NCBI RefSeq assembly: GCF_000294775.2
Contig: NZ_CP015506.1
Coordinates: 4,191,501 to 4,255,500 of the forward strand
Direction: 5' to 3'
DNA length: 64,000 bases
From: Cytobacillus oceanisediminis 2691
Lineage (GTDB): Bacteria > Bacillota > Bacilli > Bacillales > Cytobacillaceae
Each line of letters starts with the position of its first letter. Position 1 is the stretch's first letter. Shown here piece after piece: positions 38,142 to 46,984 of the stretch. The notes below the pieces were generated by a model, which searched no databases, was not told the DNA's origin, and saw only the letters and a program-made list of their open reading frames with translations. The position numbers and the translations under genes are program-made.

Positions 38142-38261
38142 ATGAACATTCTGTTAATCCGGATCAAGTGGATCAGTTCCTTTTTTTACGGAATTTCAGG
38201 GTTAAAATTAAAATATGCAAAGACATGCACCATACCTCCTAACCGGTTACAGCTTTGTTAG
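38142..38261 (+). CDS. Putative 39-residue peptide
   Basis: A good AAGGAGAGG site precedes ATG by 5-7 bases. The peptide starts MNILLIRIKWISSFFYG and is basic. A GGTGGA/TCCACC hairpin overlaps the 3' edge. The family is unknown and it could be chance. Confidence 0.3.
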   Translation: MNILLIRIKWISSFFYGISGLKLKYAKTCTIPPNRLQLC

Positions 38262-38353
38262 GTGGAATCTTTCTCCACCCAGAAAATTGCCTGACGTCCT
38301 TGTAAAATGTAAAACATTTAGCAAACCACCTTTCCTAATTTTTTATACTTAAA

Positions 38354-38494
38354 TTAAAATGGACGGTAAATAGAGAATTGACGATCTCGGTTTTGATCGA
38401 TAATTTTTTTAGCCAATTGTTCGCGTACAACATCTTCTGCTGATAATTGACGTTTTTTTATTGTGACTGTCAAAAATAATATATTTAGTGTCAT
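38354..38494 (-). CDS. yrzI: YrzI family small protein
   Basis: The 46-residue peptide MTLNILFLTVTIKKRQLSAE...DRQFSIYRPF is a clear YrzI family member: a short hydrophobic N-terminus and a charged helical rest. Its function is unknown; members often come in tandem in Bacillus. The ATG follows AAGGAGGTGG by 7 bases. A longer open frame upstream runs through two terminators and is not real. It lies between sigK and yrhC. Confidence 0.85.
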   Translation of the reverse strand: MTLNILFLTVTIKKRQLSAEDVVREQLAKKIIDQNRDRQFSIYRPF

Positions 38495-38534
38495 TAGATA
38501 TTCCACCTCCTTATTCATATCCAGCCTGCAGGCA

Positions 38535-38569
38535 CAAAAAAGCCGCAAAGAGATACACTCCCAGCGGCC
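38535..38569 (-). terminator. Terminator upstream of yrzI (second of two)
   Basis: GCCGC...GCGGC with an inner GAG/CTC pairing, followed by T6 on the minus strand. Confidence 0.65.
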
Positions 38570-38582
38570 TGGCCATAAGGCA

Positions 38583-38614
38583 TAAAAAACCGCAGGGCAC
38601 AATTCTCCCTGCGG
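38583..38614 (-). terminator. Strong terminator after the 26-residue gene (first of two)
   Basis: The 8-bp stem CCGCAGGG / CCCTGCGG, 9-base loop, runs into T6 on the minus strand. Confidence 0.9.
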
Positions 38615-38643
38615 CATGGATATGTAATGTCAATTAAGCAAAT

Positions 38644-38724
38644 CTAAGCGATCCATTCCATGTAGGTCGAATTTGTAAAATATTTATTTAGCTGTGCTTC
38701 TAATACAATTGCTTTTAACATCAT
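38644..38724 (-). CDS. Putative 26-residue peptide before yrzI
   Basis: A perfect AAGGAGGTCG site lies 9 bases before ATG. The peptide is MMLKAIVLEAQLNKYFTNST plus YMEWIA, probably one amphipathic helix. A strong terminator follows within 30 bases. An alternative is a small RNA whose Shine-Dalgarno-like motif is used for base-pairing. Confidence 0.45.
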   Translation of the reverse strand: MMLKAIVLEAQLNKYFTNSTYMEWIA

Positions 38725-38832
38725 TTCATTCGACCTCCTTTTTAGAATATTTTCACTTATATTGGTAATTATATCCACAGTTATATGGTTTGTAAACCTT
38801 TTTTGATTATTTTTATTAATTTTTTATTAAAT

Positions 38833-38860
38833 AAAAAAAACGCCCGGAAATCCGGACGTT
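38833..38860 (-). terminator. Terminator of yrhC
   Basis: The stem AACGTCCGG / CCGGGCGTT (one wobble) is followed by T8 on the minus strand. Confidence 0.85.
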
Positions 38861-38868
38861 CATTTTAT

Positions 38869-39129
38869 TTATTTCCTCATTAGGTATTCCTGTCCTTCAT
38901 CCGTTTCATTCAATTTACTTCGGCAACGTTTTGAAAGGATAAAGAAAAGGATTGAGCCAAACAGGAAAGCTGAGGAAGATCCAGCCATTATATATAAATC
39001 AGAAACTGTGTTTGCAGTGTCAGGGATAATCAAACCAATGTAAAAAAATGATCCGACAGCAAGCATAGAAATTGCAAAACGCTTGAAATCCACCATTTTT
39101 TCAAATAAATGCTTTGCTTCATTTTTCAT
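38869..39129 (-). CDS. yrhC: YrhC family membrane protein
   Basis: The 86-residue protein has two membrane helices (about 17-37 and 45-66) with short charged ends. This fits YrhC, which in B. subtilis ends the yrrT-mtnN-mccA-mccB-yrhC methionine-to-cysteine operon. Here only mtnN and yrhC remain close, separated by a terminator and a REP-like sequence, so it has its own promoter or none. The function is unknown. Start after AGAAGGTG. Confidence 0.8.
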   Translation of the reverse strand: MKNEAKHLFEKMVDFKRFAISMLAVGSFFYIGLIIPDTANTVSDLYIMAGSSSAFLFGSILFFILSKRCRSKLNETDEGQEYLMRK

Positions 39130-39243
39130 TTATTATCACCTTCTATGGAATAGATCTTATAAAAGACTATAATCCTACTTTAACATATATGGCAGTTGTG
39201 AAGGTGATGTAAATATTGTAAGCGAGGGAAAAACATCTAAATT

Positions 39244-39281
39244 AGAAAAGCAGAAGGCGCCTGAAGCTAGACAGTTATCGA
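39244..39281 (+). repeat. REP-like element, family C minimal copy
   Basis: AGAAAAGCAGAAGGCGCC joined directly to TGAAGCTAGACAGTTATCGAA. These are the two ends of the element at 2829-2898 without the central stem-loop. Confidence 0.55.
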
Positions 39282-39308
39282 AGTGCAAACATATAGGTGC
39301 TGATATTA

Positions 39309-39345
39309 CGAAAAGACGGCTTCCCATGATGAAAAGCCGCCAAAA
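39309..39345 (-). terminator. Terminator of mtnN
   Basis: The stem GGCGGCTTTTC / GGAAGCCGTC (imperfect) leads to TCTTTTC on the minus strand. Confidence 0.65.
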
Positions 39346-39360
39346 CGCCGTTATCCTTTA

Positions 39361-40059
39361 TTATTGCTTTAGAGAATCGACAATCTTCATTACCAGCGTA
39401 GCGGAATGAAGTGCCGCCTTCTCCAAAAATTGCTCAAATGAAACATCGGATTCTTTTCCAGCAATATCAGAAAGTGCACGAATGACAACAAAAGGAATCT
39501 GAAATTGATGGGCAACCTGTGCCACCGCCGCTGCTTCCATTTCTACTGCCTGCAAGTCTGTAAATTTATCACGGATATAGTCAACTCTTGCAGGATCATT
39601 CATGAAGGAATCACCTGTTGCAATTAACCCTCTGACAACCTGGATATCCCCGATTTCCTTTGCACACGCTTCAGCGATCTGCACCAGATTGCTGTCTGCT
39701 TCAAAAGCAGGCGGCAATTGGGGCACCTGGCCATATTCGTAGCCAAAAGCAGTAACGTCTACATCATGATGCCTAACTTCCGTGGAGATTACCGTATCTC
39801 CCACATTCAGTTCAGGATTAAAGCCTCCAGCAGAACCGGTATTAATTACATAATCCGGCTTATATCTCTCCAAAAGAATAGCTGTGGACATGGCTGCGTT
39901 TACTTTGCCTATGCCTGAACGGAGAAGCACCACTTCCGCGCCATTCATTTTCCCTGCTGTATACTCGCACCCGGCGATCGTTTCCTGGCTCTTTTCTTCT
40001 ATTTTATCTCTAAGTAATGTTACTTCCTCTTCCATTGCTCCAATAATAGCTATTTTCAT
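39361..40059 (-). CDS. mtnN: 5'-methylthioadenosine/S-adenosylhomocysteine nucleosidase
   Basis: The 232-residue enzyme releases adenine from methylthioadenosine and S-adenosylhomocysteine, recycling methionine and clearing a methylation inhibitor. IIGAMEEEV at the start, NTGSAGG, and [12 protein letters not shown] carrying the active-site glutamate region, with the final SDIAG aspartate, are all present. Start after AGAGG. Unlike B. subtilis there is no yrrT upstream or mccA-mccB downstream. Confidence 0.97.
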   Translation of the reverse strand: MKIAIIGAMEEEVTLLRDKIEEKSQETIAGCEYTAGKMNGAEVVLLRSGIGKVNAAMSTAILLERYKPDYVINTGSAGGFNPELNVGDTVISTEVRHHDVDVTAFGYEYGQVPQLPPAFEADSNLVQIAEACAKEIGDIQVVRGLIATGDSFMNDPARVDYIRDKFTDLQAVEMEAAAVAQVAHQFQIPFVVIRALSDIAGKESDVSFEQFLEKAALHSATLVMKIVDSLKQ

Positions 40060-40282
40060 AAATAAAACCTCTTTCTCATTTTTCTAAGCTTTTGATTGCA
40101 TTCATCAGTAATAGAATGCCCATATGCAATATCCAAAGTCTATTCTACCATCATAGACGGGATGTTTGCCATATTCGATAATCTATCCATACAGCCACCT
40201 ATCCAGAATTGAAAGTTGCCAGACTTAAATGCACCCCATAAAATAAATAGTGAAAACAGTATGGAAGGGAAGGGGAATCACA

Positions 40283-40489
40283 ATGAATTTTCAGTTTGAT
40301 TTGATAGAAGATAAGGTTGAGTTCTTTGAGGCTCTTGCTTTAAAAGATCTTGAAAAGAAGATAAATGCACAAATTGAGCATAATAAAGCAATTCTTTTAA
40401 CCGTCCATCACGTTTCCCATCAAATGCATCTCGATGAGAATGGGAGAACGTATTACTCGGCAGTGGTGCACTTTAAGGCAAAAAAATAA
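40283..40489 (+). CDS. yrzA: DUF2536 family protein YrzA
   Basis: The 68-residue protein begins MNFQFDLIEDKVEFFEA and ends SAVVHFKAKK, matching the DUF2536 family (B. subtilis YrzA, 67 residues). The function is unknown. The ATG at 40283 has GGAAGGGG 8 bases upstream; the 11 extra codons of the open frame are not conserved. It converges on yrrS with a shared terminator. Confidence 0.85.
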   Translation: MNFQFDLIEDKVEFFEALALKDLEKKINAQIEHNKAILLTVHHVSHQMHLDENGRTYYSAVVHFKAKK

Positions 40490-40512
40490 GGACGCCGCTG
40501 GCGTCCTTATTA
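40484..40512. terminator. Terminator between yrzA and yrrS
   Basis: The 12-bp stem AATAAGGACGCC / GGCGTCCTTATT with a 3-base loop. The minus-strand side has T7, ending yrrS; the yrzA stop is inside it. Confidence 0.85.
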
Positions 40513-40517
40513 CCTAA

Positions 40518-41186
40518 TTAATTTATTGCATTTAAAACTTCCACTTTGGATGGCTTCCAGCCTTCTCCGTCAACCCAGTCAATATATACTCGGTACTTTT
40601 CGCTTTGATCTTTTGTGGAAATTGTCCCAACAGAGCTGTTTGGCCCATTATTGCCAAGGAACCAAACAGTCATATTGCCCTGTTCGATACCTGTAGCATA
40701 TGAAATGGCACTGAGCATTTCCTGCCAATCCACATGATTTTGATCGTAGACAGCAGTATGTTCTCCGGACTGAGATGTGCCGACTGGTTTCCATGCTGGA
40801 TTTTCAATCGTTTTTTCAACATCAGGCCCGCTTCCGCCTTCTGTTACGACTTGTTCTTTATCTTCCTCAGACTCATCTTCAGCTTCATTCTCTTCAGCCT
40901 CTTTTTCTTCTTTATCAGATTCTTTATCTGCTTTCTCTTTGTCTTTACTCTTATCCTGCTCTATGTCATTGTCCTGGTCTTCCTGGCTGCTCTCATTTTG
41001 TTTCGATTCAGATGCTGTCTGTTCATCAGCAGGAACTGCCTGGTCATTATTTCCGCCGAGGAATATTTTGGCTGATACAACAATAATTAGGACGATAACA
41101 AATGCAATAAGACTATTTAAAATGATATTGGTTTTTTTTCTTTTTTCCCGTTTTCCAAAACGGGATTCTCTGCTATTCCCTTTCAA
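40518..41186 (-). CDS. yrrS: YrrS family protein (DUF1510)
   Basis: The 222-residue protein has a basic N-terminus, one membrane helix (about 22-43), a long acidic low-complexity stretch rich in Glu, Asp and Ser (about 55-120) and a conserved C-terminal domain (about 125-222, with WYFLG-like VWFLGNNG). It is probably attached to the membrane with the C-terminal domain outside. In B. subtilis yrrS and pbpI are co-transcribed and controlled in sporulation; here 364 bases with a repeat separate them. Start TTG after GGGAGGAG. Confidence 0.85.
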   Translation of the reverse strand: MKGNSRESRFGKREKRKKTNIILNSLIAFVIVLIIVVSAKIFLGGNNDQAVPADEQTASESKQNESSQEDQDNDIEQDKSKDKEKADKESDKEEKEAEENEAEDESEEDKEQVVTEGGSGPDVEKTIENPAWKPVGTSQSGEHTAVYDQNHVDWQEMLSAISYATGIEQGNMTVWFLGNNGPNSSVGTISTKDQSEKYRVYIDWVDGEGWKPSKVEVLNAIN

Positions 41187-41550
41187 GGCTTTCTCCTCCC
41201 AGATCTGTCAAGATTACAAGTAAATATCTAAAGGTGCTGTTTGATACACTAATATAATATATTTTTACTTATAAATCAGTCCGTTAATTTCCGCTACAGG
41301 CCGCAGCGAACCCGCGGGGAGTGCTGCGAGCTTCCCGCAGGAGTAAAGCGCCCTCCGCTCCAATCAACTCAGTGCATATGCATAAAATCTACATACGTTG
41401 ATAGAATCAATATTAAAACCTAAACAGTGGCTGTCAACATTCTAACATGGAAACAGGTTATCTTAAAAGGAATAACCTATGGACTCAGGCACTGCCAGCA
41501 GTTATATGGACGACGGCAGCATGAGGAAAGTTACACTATACCATATTTGT
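41187..41550. other. Intergenic gap pbpI-yrrS with a family A repeat
   Basis: No gene is seen. Besides the repeat at 41281-41371 there is a weak hairpin AGGTTAT/ATAACCT (41455-41478) after pbpI, without a T-run. Confidence 0.6.
41281..41371 (+). repeat. Dispersed intergenic repeat, family A short copy
   Basis: CCGTTAATTTCCGCTACAGG, CCCGCGGGGAG, CTTCCCGCAGGAG, then CCCTCCGCTCCAATCAACT. It has the same ends as 13460-13650 but lacks the AAGCTTCCT...CATTTTCGAG block. Confidence 0.7.
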
Positions 41551-43344
41551 TTAAGAGTCTGCAGAGCCAGATGGAGGATTTTCTTCATTATGATTATTGT
41601 TATAGATTTCTTTCACAATATCAGAAAAAAGCGGATTTACTCCTCCTGTGTCTTCAGTAACTTCCAGGTTTACAGCTACAAGGGCATATTTTGGGTTTTT
41701 ATAAGGAAAATAACCCGCAAACCATTTATTGTGAAGCTGTTGCCCATCTGCCATAATACCTGTTTCTGCAGTGCCCGATTTGCCTGCAACCTCGTATGGA
41801 AGTTCTTTAAACCAGCGGCCGGTCCCTTCTTCATTTAATACTACTTCCCTAAGCAGCCTTTGAAGCTTCATAGCGGTAAAAGGGGCAATTTTATCTCCCT
41901 CCAGCTTCTGCTCCTTGAATTCTATAAGAGATGTACTGTTTTTATATTCTATTTTAGAAGCAACCCGGACCATTTCTTTATCTCCTCCTCTTGCTATAGT
42001 TGCCATCATGTTGGCAACAGCAAGTGGAGTGGCTCTCACTTCATGCTGTCCGATCCCTGTCAAGCCTGCAAAATTACTGTCTTTTTTTGCATCTTCTGAC
42101 AGAAACACTCGTCCTTTTTCTTCGTCTTGAAGCTGTTTGAAATCATTAAAATGATAAATATCCCCCTGCCAGCTCACAGGACCCATTAATGAAAGTTTAT
42201 CTGCATACTCCTCAAGGAGATCCGGGTTAATATCTTTTAGCTCCTTAGCAATGGAAGCAAATGTATTATTGCAGCTTCTGGCAAAGCTATCATTAAAATT
42301 CAGCATCCCATGCTGGTATTTAAGATCAGGCTCCCCGTTTATTTTCCTGCTGCAGTCAAATTGCCTTTTCGGATCGTCCAGACCTTGATCAATTGCCGCA
42401 GCTGCCACCACTGTTTTAAAAACTGATCCCATAATTTGCTGTTTAATCATATGATTTACTGTTCCGCTGCTTTCTTCATCAAAAGGATTATCTTTGTTAA
42501 TGGATGGACGTGACACCATAGCCAAAACTGAATTAGTCTCTATATCAAGGAGGACAACTCCCCCTTTTTTAATCCCATGCTGATCAGCCAATTTTTCGGT
42601 CATCATCTGCAAATCGTAGTCCAAGGTTGTTTTAATATTGACCGGATAAAAGGGATTTGCCGGCTCAACATATTTTACATCAATCCCAAACAGCGGGCCG
42701 CCTGTCCCGTCCACATGATAAACAAGTTTTGATGCTCCTTCAGGAAGCAGAAACTCATCAAAACTTTTCTCCATGCCGGTAATGCCGATCATTGTGTCAG
42801 AAGACAGATCTTTGCTCGGATATCTTTCATTTAAAACGTTCTGATTTTGTCCAGTAATTCCAATAAGCTGGGCTGCAGGTTTTTCGGAACGGCTGTATTT
42901 CTTCTCAACAGCAAAGACACCCGGAATTTTCAATGCATTGATGTCCTCCATCTGCTCGAATGACAGCTGAATTGGCTCTGGGGTTCCAAAAGCAAAAGGC
43001 TCCTTTGCATTCTCAACTGAATGTCGCAAGGAATACTCCGAAGCACCTGTAATCTTAGATATCTTATTTATATCCCATTCCATTCTTGCAAGGAAGGGGA
43101 ATAATATAAGAACAGATTTATTTTCAAATGTCATTGGGTTTCCGCTGCGATCCAGGAAATTCCCTCTTCCTGCATCAATAATCATTTCCTGGGAACGCTG
43201 GCGGACACTCGATTCCAATAAATTAATTTCTCTGTCTGTAAAATGCTCTGTTGAAACAAGCTGCAGCTGTATCAGTCTGCCCATAAGAAAACCAAGGACC
43301 ATGAAACTAACGATTAGCCAGCCTACTGCTCTTTTTCTCCACAT
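41551..43344 (-). CDS. pbpI: Class B penicillin-binding protein (PbpI/PBP4b-like)
   Basis: The 597-residue transpeptidase cross-links peptidoglycan outside the membrane. An N-terminal anchor (about 7-25) and dimerisation domain precede the transpeptidase domain with SVFK (S307, K310), SCN (357-359) and KSG (522-524), all intact. The ATG at 43344 is 6 bases after AGGTG, inside a terminator-like hairpin that would hide it. In B. subtilis pbpI is a sporulation-time PBP. It follows greA by 56 bases. Confidence 0.93.
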   Translation of the reverse strand: MWRKRAVGWLIVSFMVLGFLMGRLIQLQLVSTEHFTDREINLLESSVRQRSQEMIIDAGRGNFLDRSGNPMTFENKSVLILFPFLARMEWDINKISKITGASEYSLRHSVENAKEPFAFGTPEPIQLSFEQMEDINALKIPGVFAVEKKYSRSEKPAAQLIGITGQNQNVLNERYPSKDLSSDTMIGITGMEKSFDEFLLPEGASKLVYHVDGTGGPLFGIDVKYVEPANPFYPVNIKTTLDYDLQMMTEKLADQHGIKKGGVVLLDIETNSVLAMVSRPSINKDNPFDEESSGTVNHMIKQQIMGSVFKTVVAAAAIDQGLDDPKRQFDCSRKINGEPDLKYQHGMLNFNDSFARSCNNTFASIAKELKDINPDLLEEYADKLSLMGPVSWQGDIYHFNDFKQLQDEEKGRVFLSEDAKKDSNFAGLTGIGQHEVRATPLAVANMMATIARGGDKEMVRVASKIEYKNSTSLIEFKEQKLEGDKIAPFTAMKLQRLLREVVLNEEGTGRWFKELPYEVAGKSGTAETGIMADGQQLHNKWFAGYFPYKNPKYALVAVNLEVTEDTGGVNPLFSDIVKEIYNNNHNEENPPSGSADS

Positions 43345-43376
43345 AAAAAACACCTCGTCAAAAGTCTTGACGAGGT
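43345..43376 (-). promoter_or_regulatory. Hairpin covering the pbpI ribosome-binding site
   Basis: On the minus strand ACCTCGTC (43369-43376) pairs with GACGAGGT (43352-43359) across a 9-base loop. The 3' arm includes the Shine-Dalgarno GAGGTG, and GTTTTTT follows up to the ATG. It could act as a greA terminator and as a block to pbpI translation. Confidence 0.6.
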
Positions 43377-43400
43377 TTTCTGATTTCAAACCAGCTATTC

Positions 43401-43877
43401 TTATTTAATGGAAACAATACGTACGTTCATTTCTCCACCCGGAGTCTGAACAGTCACTTCATCTCCAACTGTACGGCCAATCAGGCTTTTGGCAATTGGC
43501 GAATCATTTGAGATTTTCCCTTCAAATGGATCCGCCTCAGCACTTCCCACGATAGTGTAAGTTTCTTCGTCTCCATCTGGAAGCTCTACGAAAGTAACGG
43601 AACGGCCAAGTCCCACAATATCTCCGGCCATTTCTTCTTCTTGGATGATCTTTGCATTGCGGATCATATTTTCAAGAGTGGTAATCCTGCCTTCAACAAA
43701 TGCCTGCTCTTCTTTCGCTGAATCATATTCTGAGTTCTCGGAAAGATCCCCGAAGCTTCTTGCGATTTTTATACGTTCAACCACTTCTTTGCGTTTAACC
43801 GATTTTAAATATTCAAGTTCCTGCTCAAGTTTTTCTTTACCTGCTTGTGTCATTGGGAAAACCTTTTCTGTAGCCAA
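43401..43877 (-). CDS. greA: Transcription elongation factor GreA
   Basis: The 158-residue factor rescues backtracked RNA polymerase by stimulating transcript cleavage. The N-terminal coiled coil (about 10-75, with the acidic tip [15 protein letters not shown]) and the C-terminal FKBP-like domain ending [10 protein letters not shown] are typical. The TTG at 43877 follows GGAGTG by 7 bases and gives the family's length; a GTG three codons earlier is an alternative. Confidence 0.96.
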   Translation of the reverse strand: MATEKVFPMTQAGKEKLEQELEYLKSVKRKEVVERIKIARSFGDLSENSEYDSAKEEQAFVEGRITTLENMIRNAKIIQEEEMAGDIVGLGRSVTFVELPDGDEETYTIVGSAEADPFEGKISNDSPIAKSLIGRTVGDEVTVQTPGGEMNVRIVSIK

Positions 43878-43970
43878 AACCTTCACTCCTTCGAATTACA
43901 CATCTTTAAAAGTATGTGTTCTATAATGTATGTACTTCTTTTTATCATATTTTTAGGAAAATGAACAGGA

Positions 43971-43995
43971 GCGCGTCCTTTGTTAAAGGGCGCGC
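43971..43995. other. GC-rich hairpin between udk and greA
   Basis: GCGCGTCCTTT / AAAGGGCGCGC pairs over 11 bp with loop GTT (better on the plus strand, where the one odd pair is G-U). No T-run follows directly, so its role is unclear. Confidence 0.4.
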
Positions 43996-44106
43996 AGATC
44001 ATCTTTTTATGTTCACTGGCTCTGATAATTTTAAAATGCTGATCGCAAGCAACATAGCCATTCGGTAAAAGGATAAGTCCTATTGAACATTTTCAATGCT
44101 ATTGTT

Positions 44107-44742
44107 TCATAAAAATGACTTTTGTTCAAGAATTGTTTGAATTTTTGTGACCATTAAATCGATGGCAACATAATTATGCCCGCCTTCAGGAATAATGATG
44201 TCAGCATATCTTTTGGTCGGCTCTATAAATTGATTATGCATCGGCCGTACCACATTTACATATTGTTCTATAACTGAATCCATGGTGCGTCCCCGTTCTT
44301 TTATATCCCTGAATAAGCGGCGGATAATACGCAGGTCGGCATCCGTATCTACATATAATTTCATGTCCATCAGATTACGGAGCCTCTCATCCTCAAGGAT
44401 CAGAATGCCTTCTAAAATGATGACATCCTTTGGTTCGACTTCAATTACCTCTTCGGACCTTGTATGCATGGCATAATCATATACAGGCTTGTTAATCGGT
44501 TCATATCTCAGCAGGTTTTCAATATGTTCAATTAGCAGGTCGTTATCAAATGCAAGCGGATGGTCATAATTCGTTTTCAATCTTTCTTCAAAAGGCAGAT
44601 GAGTCTGATCCTTATAATAATAGTCCTGTTCGATCATAAGGATTGAATGCCCTTTGAAACGATCATAGATCGCTTTGGTTACGCTCGTTTTTCCTGAGCC
44701 GGAACCGCCGGCCACCCCAATTACAACGGGTTTGCGTTTCAT
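44107..44742 (-). CDS. udk: Uridine kinase
   Basis: The 211-residue enzyme phosphorylates uridine and cytidine for salvage. The Walker A motif [13 protein letters not shown] is at residues 9-21; the [11 protein letters not shown] and IILEGILIL segments are typical. It starts 3 bases after trhP2 and is read with trhP2, trhP1 and trmR, as in B. subtilis. Confidence 0.97.
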   Translation of the reverse strand: MKRKPVVIGVAGGSGSGKTSVTKAIYDRFKGHSILMIEQDYYYKDQTHLPFEERLKTNYDHPLAFDNDLLIEHIENLLRYEPINKPVYDYAMHTRSEEVIEVEPKDVIILEGILILEDERLRNLMDMKLYVDTDADLRIIRRLFRDIKERGRTMDSVIEQYVNVVRPMHNQFIEPTKRYADIIIPEGGHNYVAIDLMVTKIQTILEQKSFL

Positions 44743-44745
44743 TGA

Positions 44746-46014
44746 TTAGAGCTCCTTTCGCATCATGTTGTTAGGGTATACCGGCTTATCAACCTTAAAT
44801 TGAACAATTTGAAGCGGATGGCGCGCTGCATCCAGCTCATTGCCTTTTTCATCCCATATTTTATCGATGACTTGTGTAAAATTGTCAATTTCCGGACCAA
44901 AGAATTCCACTTCTTCTCCAGGCTGAAATTTGTTTCTCTGCTGAAGGGTAACAACCTGTGTATCCGGATTGTATTCCAGTACAAGCCCAACGAAATCGAT
45001 ATTCGTCTTTTTGCTATGATTTCCAAACATTTGCTCTTTATACCCAGGAACCCCTTCAAAGAAAGCGGGAGCTGTTTCGCGATTAGCACATTTATCGAGC
45101 TCTACAAGCCATTCCTGCTTAATCTTGAAGTTATCTGGATCTGCACAATAGGCATCAATCACTTTACGGTACACGCTGACTACTGTTGCAATGTAATGAA
45201 TGGATTTCATGCGTCCTTCTATTTTTAAGCTGTCGATTCCCAGTTCAATCATACGGGGAATTGATTCAATCAGCTTAAGATCTTTCGGACTCATGGCAAA
45301 AGGAGCATCTCCTTCGCTGTATAAAGGAACTTCATTCTCGCCTTCAAGCTGGTATAAATCATAATCCCAGCGGCAGGATTGACAGCAGCCGCCTCTGTTG
45401 GAATCACGGGCTGTCATATGATTGCTGAGTGTACAGCGTCCGGAGTAAGCAATGCACATAGCCCCGTGGATGAAGGTTTCAATTTCAATGTCTACCTTCT
45501 CCTTCATTTCTTTGATTTCCTCCGCACTTGTTTCACGCGCAAGGACGACACGCTCCAATCCTTCTTCTTTCCAGAACTCCACTGCTTTCCAGTTAGACAG
45601 GGACTGCTGCGTGCTTAAATGGACTTCTATCTCAGGTGCAACACGGCGGCAGGTTTCAATGATAAGCGGATCTGCTACAATGATTCCAGCTACTCCTGCT
45701 TCTTTAAGACCCAGCAAATACTCCTCAAGACCATCAATATTTTCGTTATGCGCGAAAATATTGGTTGTAACATAAATCTTAGCTCCGTATTTTTTGGCGA
45801 ATTCCACGCCCTCTTTCATTTCTTCAAAAGTGAAGTTGCCTGCGTTCGAACGAAGGCCATATTCCTGTCCGCCAATAAACACGGCGTCTGCACCATAGTG
45901 GACGGCAATCTTCAGCTTTTCAAGGTTTCCTGCCGGAGCAAGCAATTCAGGCTTCTTTACAATAACCCTTTTGCCGTTGACAATTTCGGAAATTTTCTCT
46001 TTTACCGCTGCCAT
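44746..46014 (-). CDS. trhP2: tRNA U34 hydroxylation protein TrhP2, peptidase U32 family
   Basis: The 422-residue protein has the U32 core with PELLAPAGNLEKLKIA at the start and the conserved cysteines in SGRCTLSNHM, GGCCQSCRW and the later KCANRE region. Experimental work on B. subtilis YrrN/YrrO and E. coli TrhP shows these proteins add a hydroxyl to U34 of tRNA using prephenate; the old protease label is probably wrong. It acts with TrhP1 (next gene) and TrmR, which methylates the product to 5-methoxyuridine. Confidence 0.92.
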   Translation of the reverse strand: MAAVKEKISEIVNGKRVIVKKPELLAPAGNLEKLKIAVHYGADAVFIGGQEYGLRSNAGNFTFEEMKEGVEFAKKYGAKIYVTTNIFAHNENIDGLEEYLLGLKEAGVAGIIVADPLIIETCRRVAPEIEVHLSTQQSLSNWKAVEFWKEEGLERVVLARETSAEEIKEMKEKVDIEIETFIHGAMCIAYSGRCTLSNHMTARDSNRGGCCQSCRWDYDLYQLEGENEVPLYSEGDAPFAMSPKDLKLIESIPRMIELGIDSLKIEGRMKSIHYIATVVSVYRKVIDAYCADPDNFKIKQEWLVELDKCANRETAPAFFEGVPGYKEQMFGNHSKKTNIDFVGLVLEYNPDTQVVTLQQRNKFQPGEEVEFFGPEIDNFTQVIDKIWDEKGNELDAARHPLQIVQFKVDKPVYPNNMMRKEL

Positions 46015-46049
46015 AAAGCTTCCTCCTCTTTCTTTTTAATTTAGTCAAA

Positions 46050-46979
46050 TCAGTAGACGGTTTCTTTAAAGAAGAATCCTGTATCAAGCTTACGGTTTGC
46101 TGGCTGAATTTCTTCAATTTCAGCGAGTAGATCCTCTTTTATTTCATCGTATTGGTCCGGGTCTTCAACACATAGATCAATAGCTTTTCTGTAGAGCTTA
46201 GTGACTTCGATAATATATTCAGGACTTTTTAATACCCCGTCAATTTTAAATGAATCAACGCCAGCTTCAATCATTTCCTGCAGTTCATCAATAATGCAGA
46301 TGTCATTAGGGCTCATGATATGGGTGCCATTTTCATCTTCAAAGATCGGGTATTTGTTTTCCCGTTCCTTATCGTGAAGGAACATATTTCTTTCCTGTTT
46401 ACGGTTTTCAACTTCCAGAGCTTTTCCCTGGTATTCATAATAATTGCCAAGCAAGGAGCGCTTAGATTGGAACATTGCAGTCATGCCATGAACCTGCACT
46501 TCAATTTCCACTTCAGCATTTTCTTTTATTTCAATGATGGCATCCATATTAATCTCTCTTGCCAGGACTGCGCGTTTAGCACCTTTTCTGCCCCAGTAAT
46601 TGCATGTATACCAGTTTGTTGCAGTAGTTTCAGTATTCCAATGAAGTTTCATATCAGGTGCAGCCGAGCGGGCTGCCATCAATACAGCAGGATCCCCAAA
46701 GATGATAGCATCTGCATTTATTTCTTTTAAGAAACTGATATAGCCCTCGAGTTCAGGCACTTTATCATTATGAAATAAAGCATTCATCGCTACATACACT
46801 TTTTTCCCATGCTCGTGGGCAATTTCCACCGTTTTTTGCACATCTTCCCTTGTAAATTCTCCTGCAAGCCTCAGTCCAAAACGCTGTTCACCTACAACAA
46901 AGGCATCTGCACCAGCTGACACAAGCTGCTCGATATCTTCAACTCTTGCGGGTGTTACTAAGAGTTCAGGTTTTTTCAT
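46050..46979 (-). CDS. trhP1: tRNA U34 hydroxylation protein TrhP1, peptidase U32 family
   Basis: The 309-residue U32 protein is shorter than TrhP2: KKPELLVTPARVEDIEQLVS opens the barrel, HGMTAMFQSKRSLLGNY replaces the cysteine-rich SGRC segment, and IDGVLKSPEYI is conserved. It lacks most cluster cysteines, so it probably works with TrhP2 rather than alone. The ATG at 46979 is 6 bases after AGAGGTG; a GTG three codons upstream is within that site. It follows trmR by 5 bases. Confidence 0.9.
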   Translation of the reverse strand: MKKPELLVTPARVEDIEQLVSAGADAFVVGEQRFGLRLAGEFTREDVQKTVEIAHEHGKKVYVAMNALFHNDKVPELEGYISFLKEINADAIIFGDPAVLMAARSAAPDMKLHWNTETTATNWYTCNYWGRKGAKRAVLAREINMDAIIEIKENAEVEIEVQVHGMTAMFQSKRSLLGNYYEYQGKALEVENRKQERNMFLHDKERENKYPIFEDENGTHIMSPNDICIIDELQEMIEAGVDSFKIDGVLKSPEYIIEVTKLYRKAIDLCVEDPDQYDEIKEDLLAEIEEIQPANRKLDTGFFFKETVY

Positions 46980-46984
46980 TATGA

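Noticed and set aside
38280..38343. 19-codon minus-strand frame after yrzI
   Set aside because: An AAAGGTGG site is present, but the frame is too short to support without conservation data.
40777..41223. 148-codon serine-rich frame opposite yrrS
   Set aside because: It is the complement of the Glu/Lys-rich linker of YrrS; low-complexity shadow.
41455..41478. Hairpin after pbpI as a terminator
   Set aside because: The 7-bp stem has no T-run on the minus strand, so termination is not supported.
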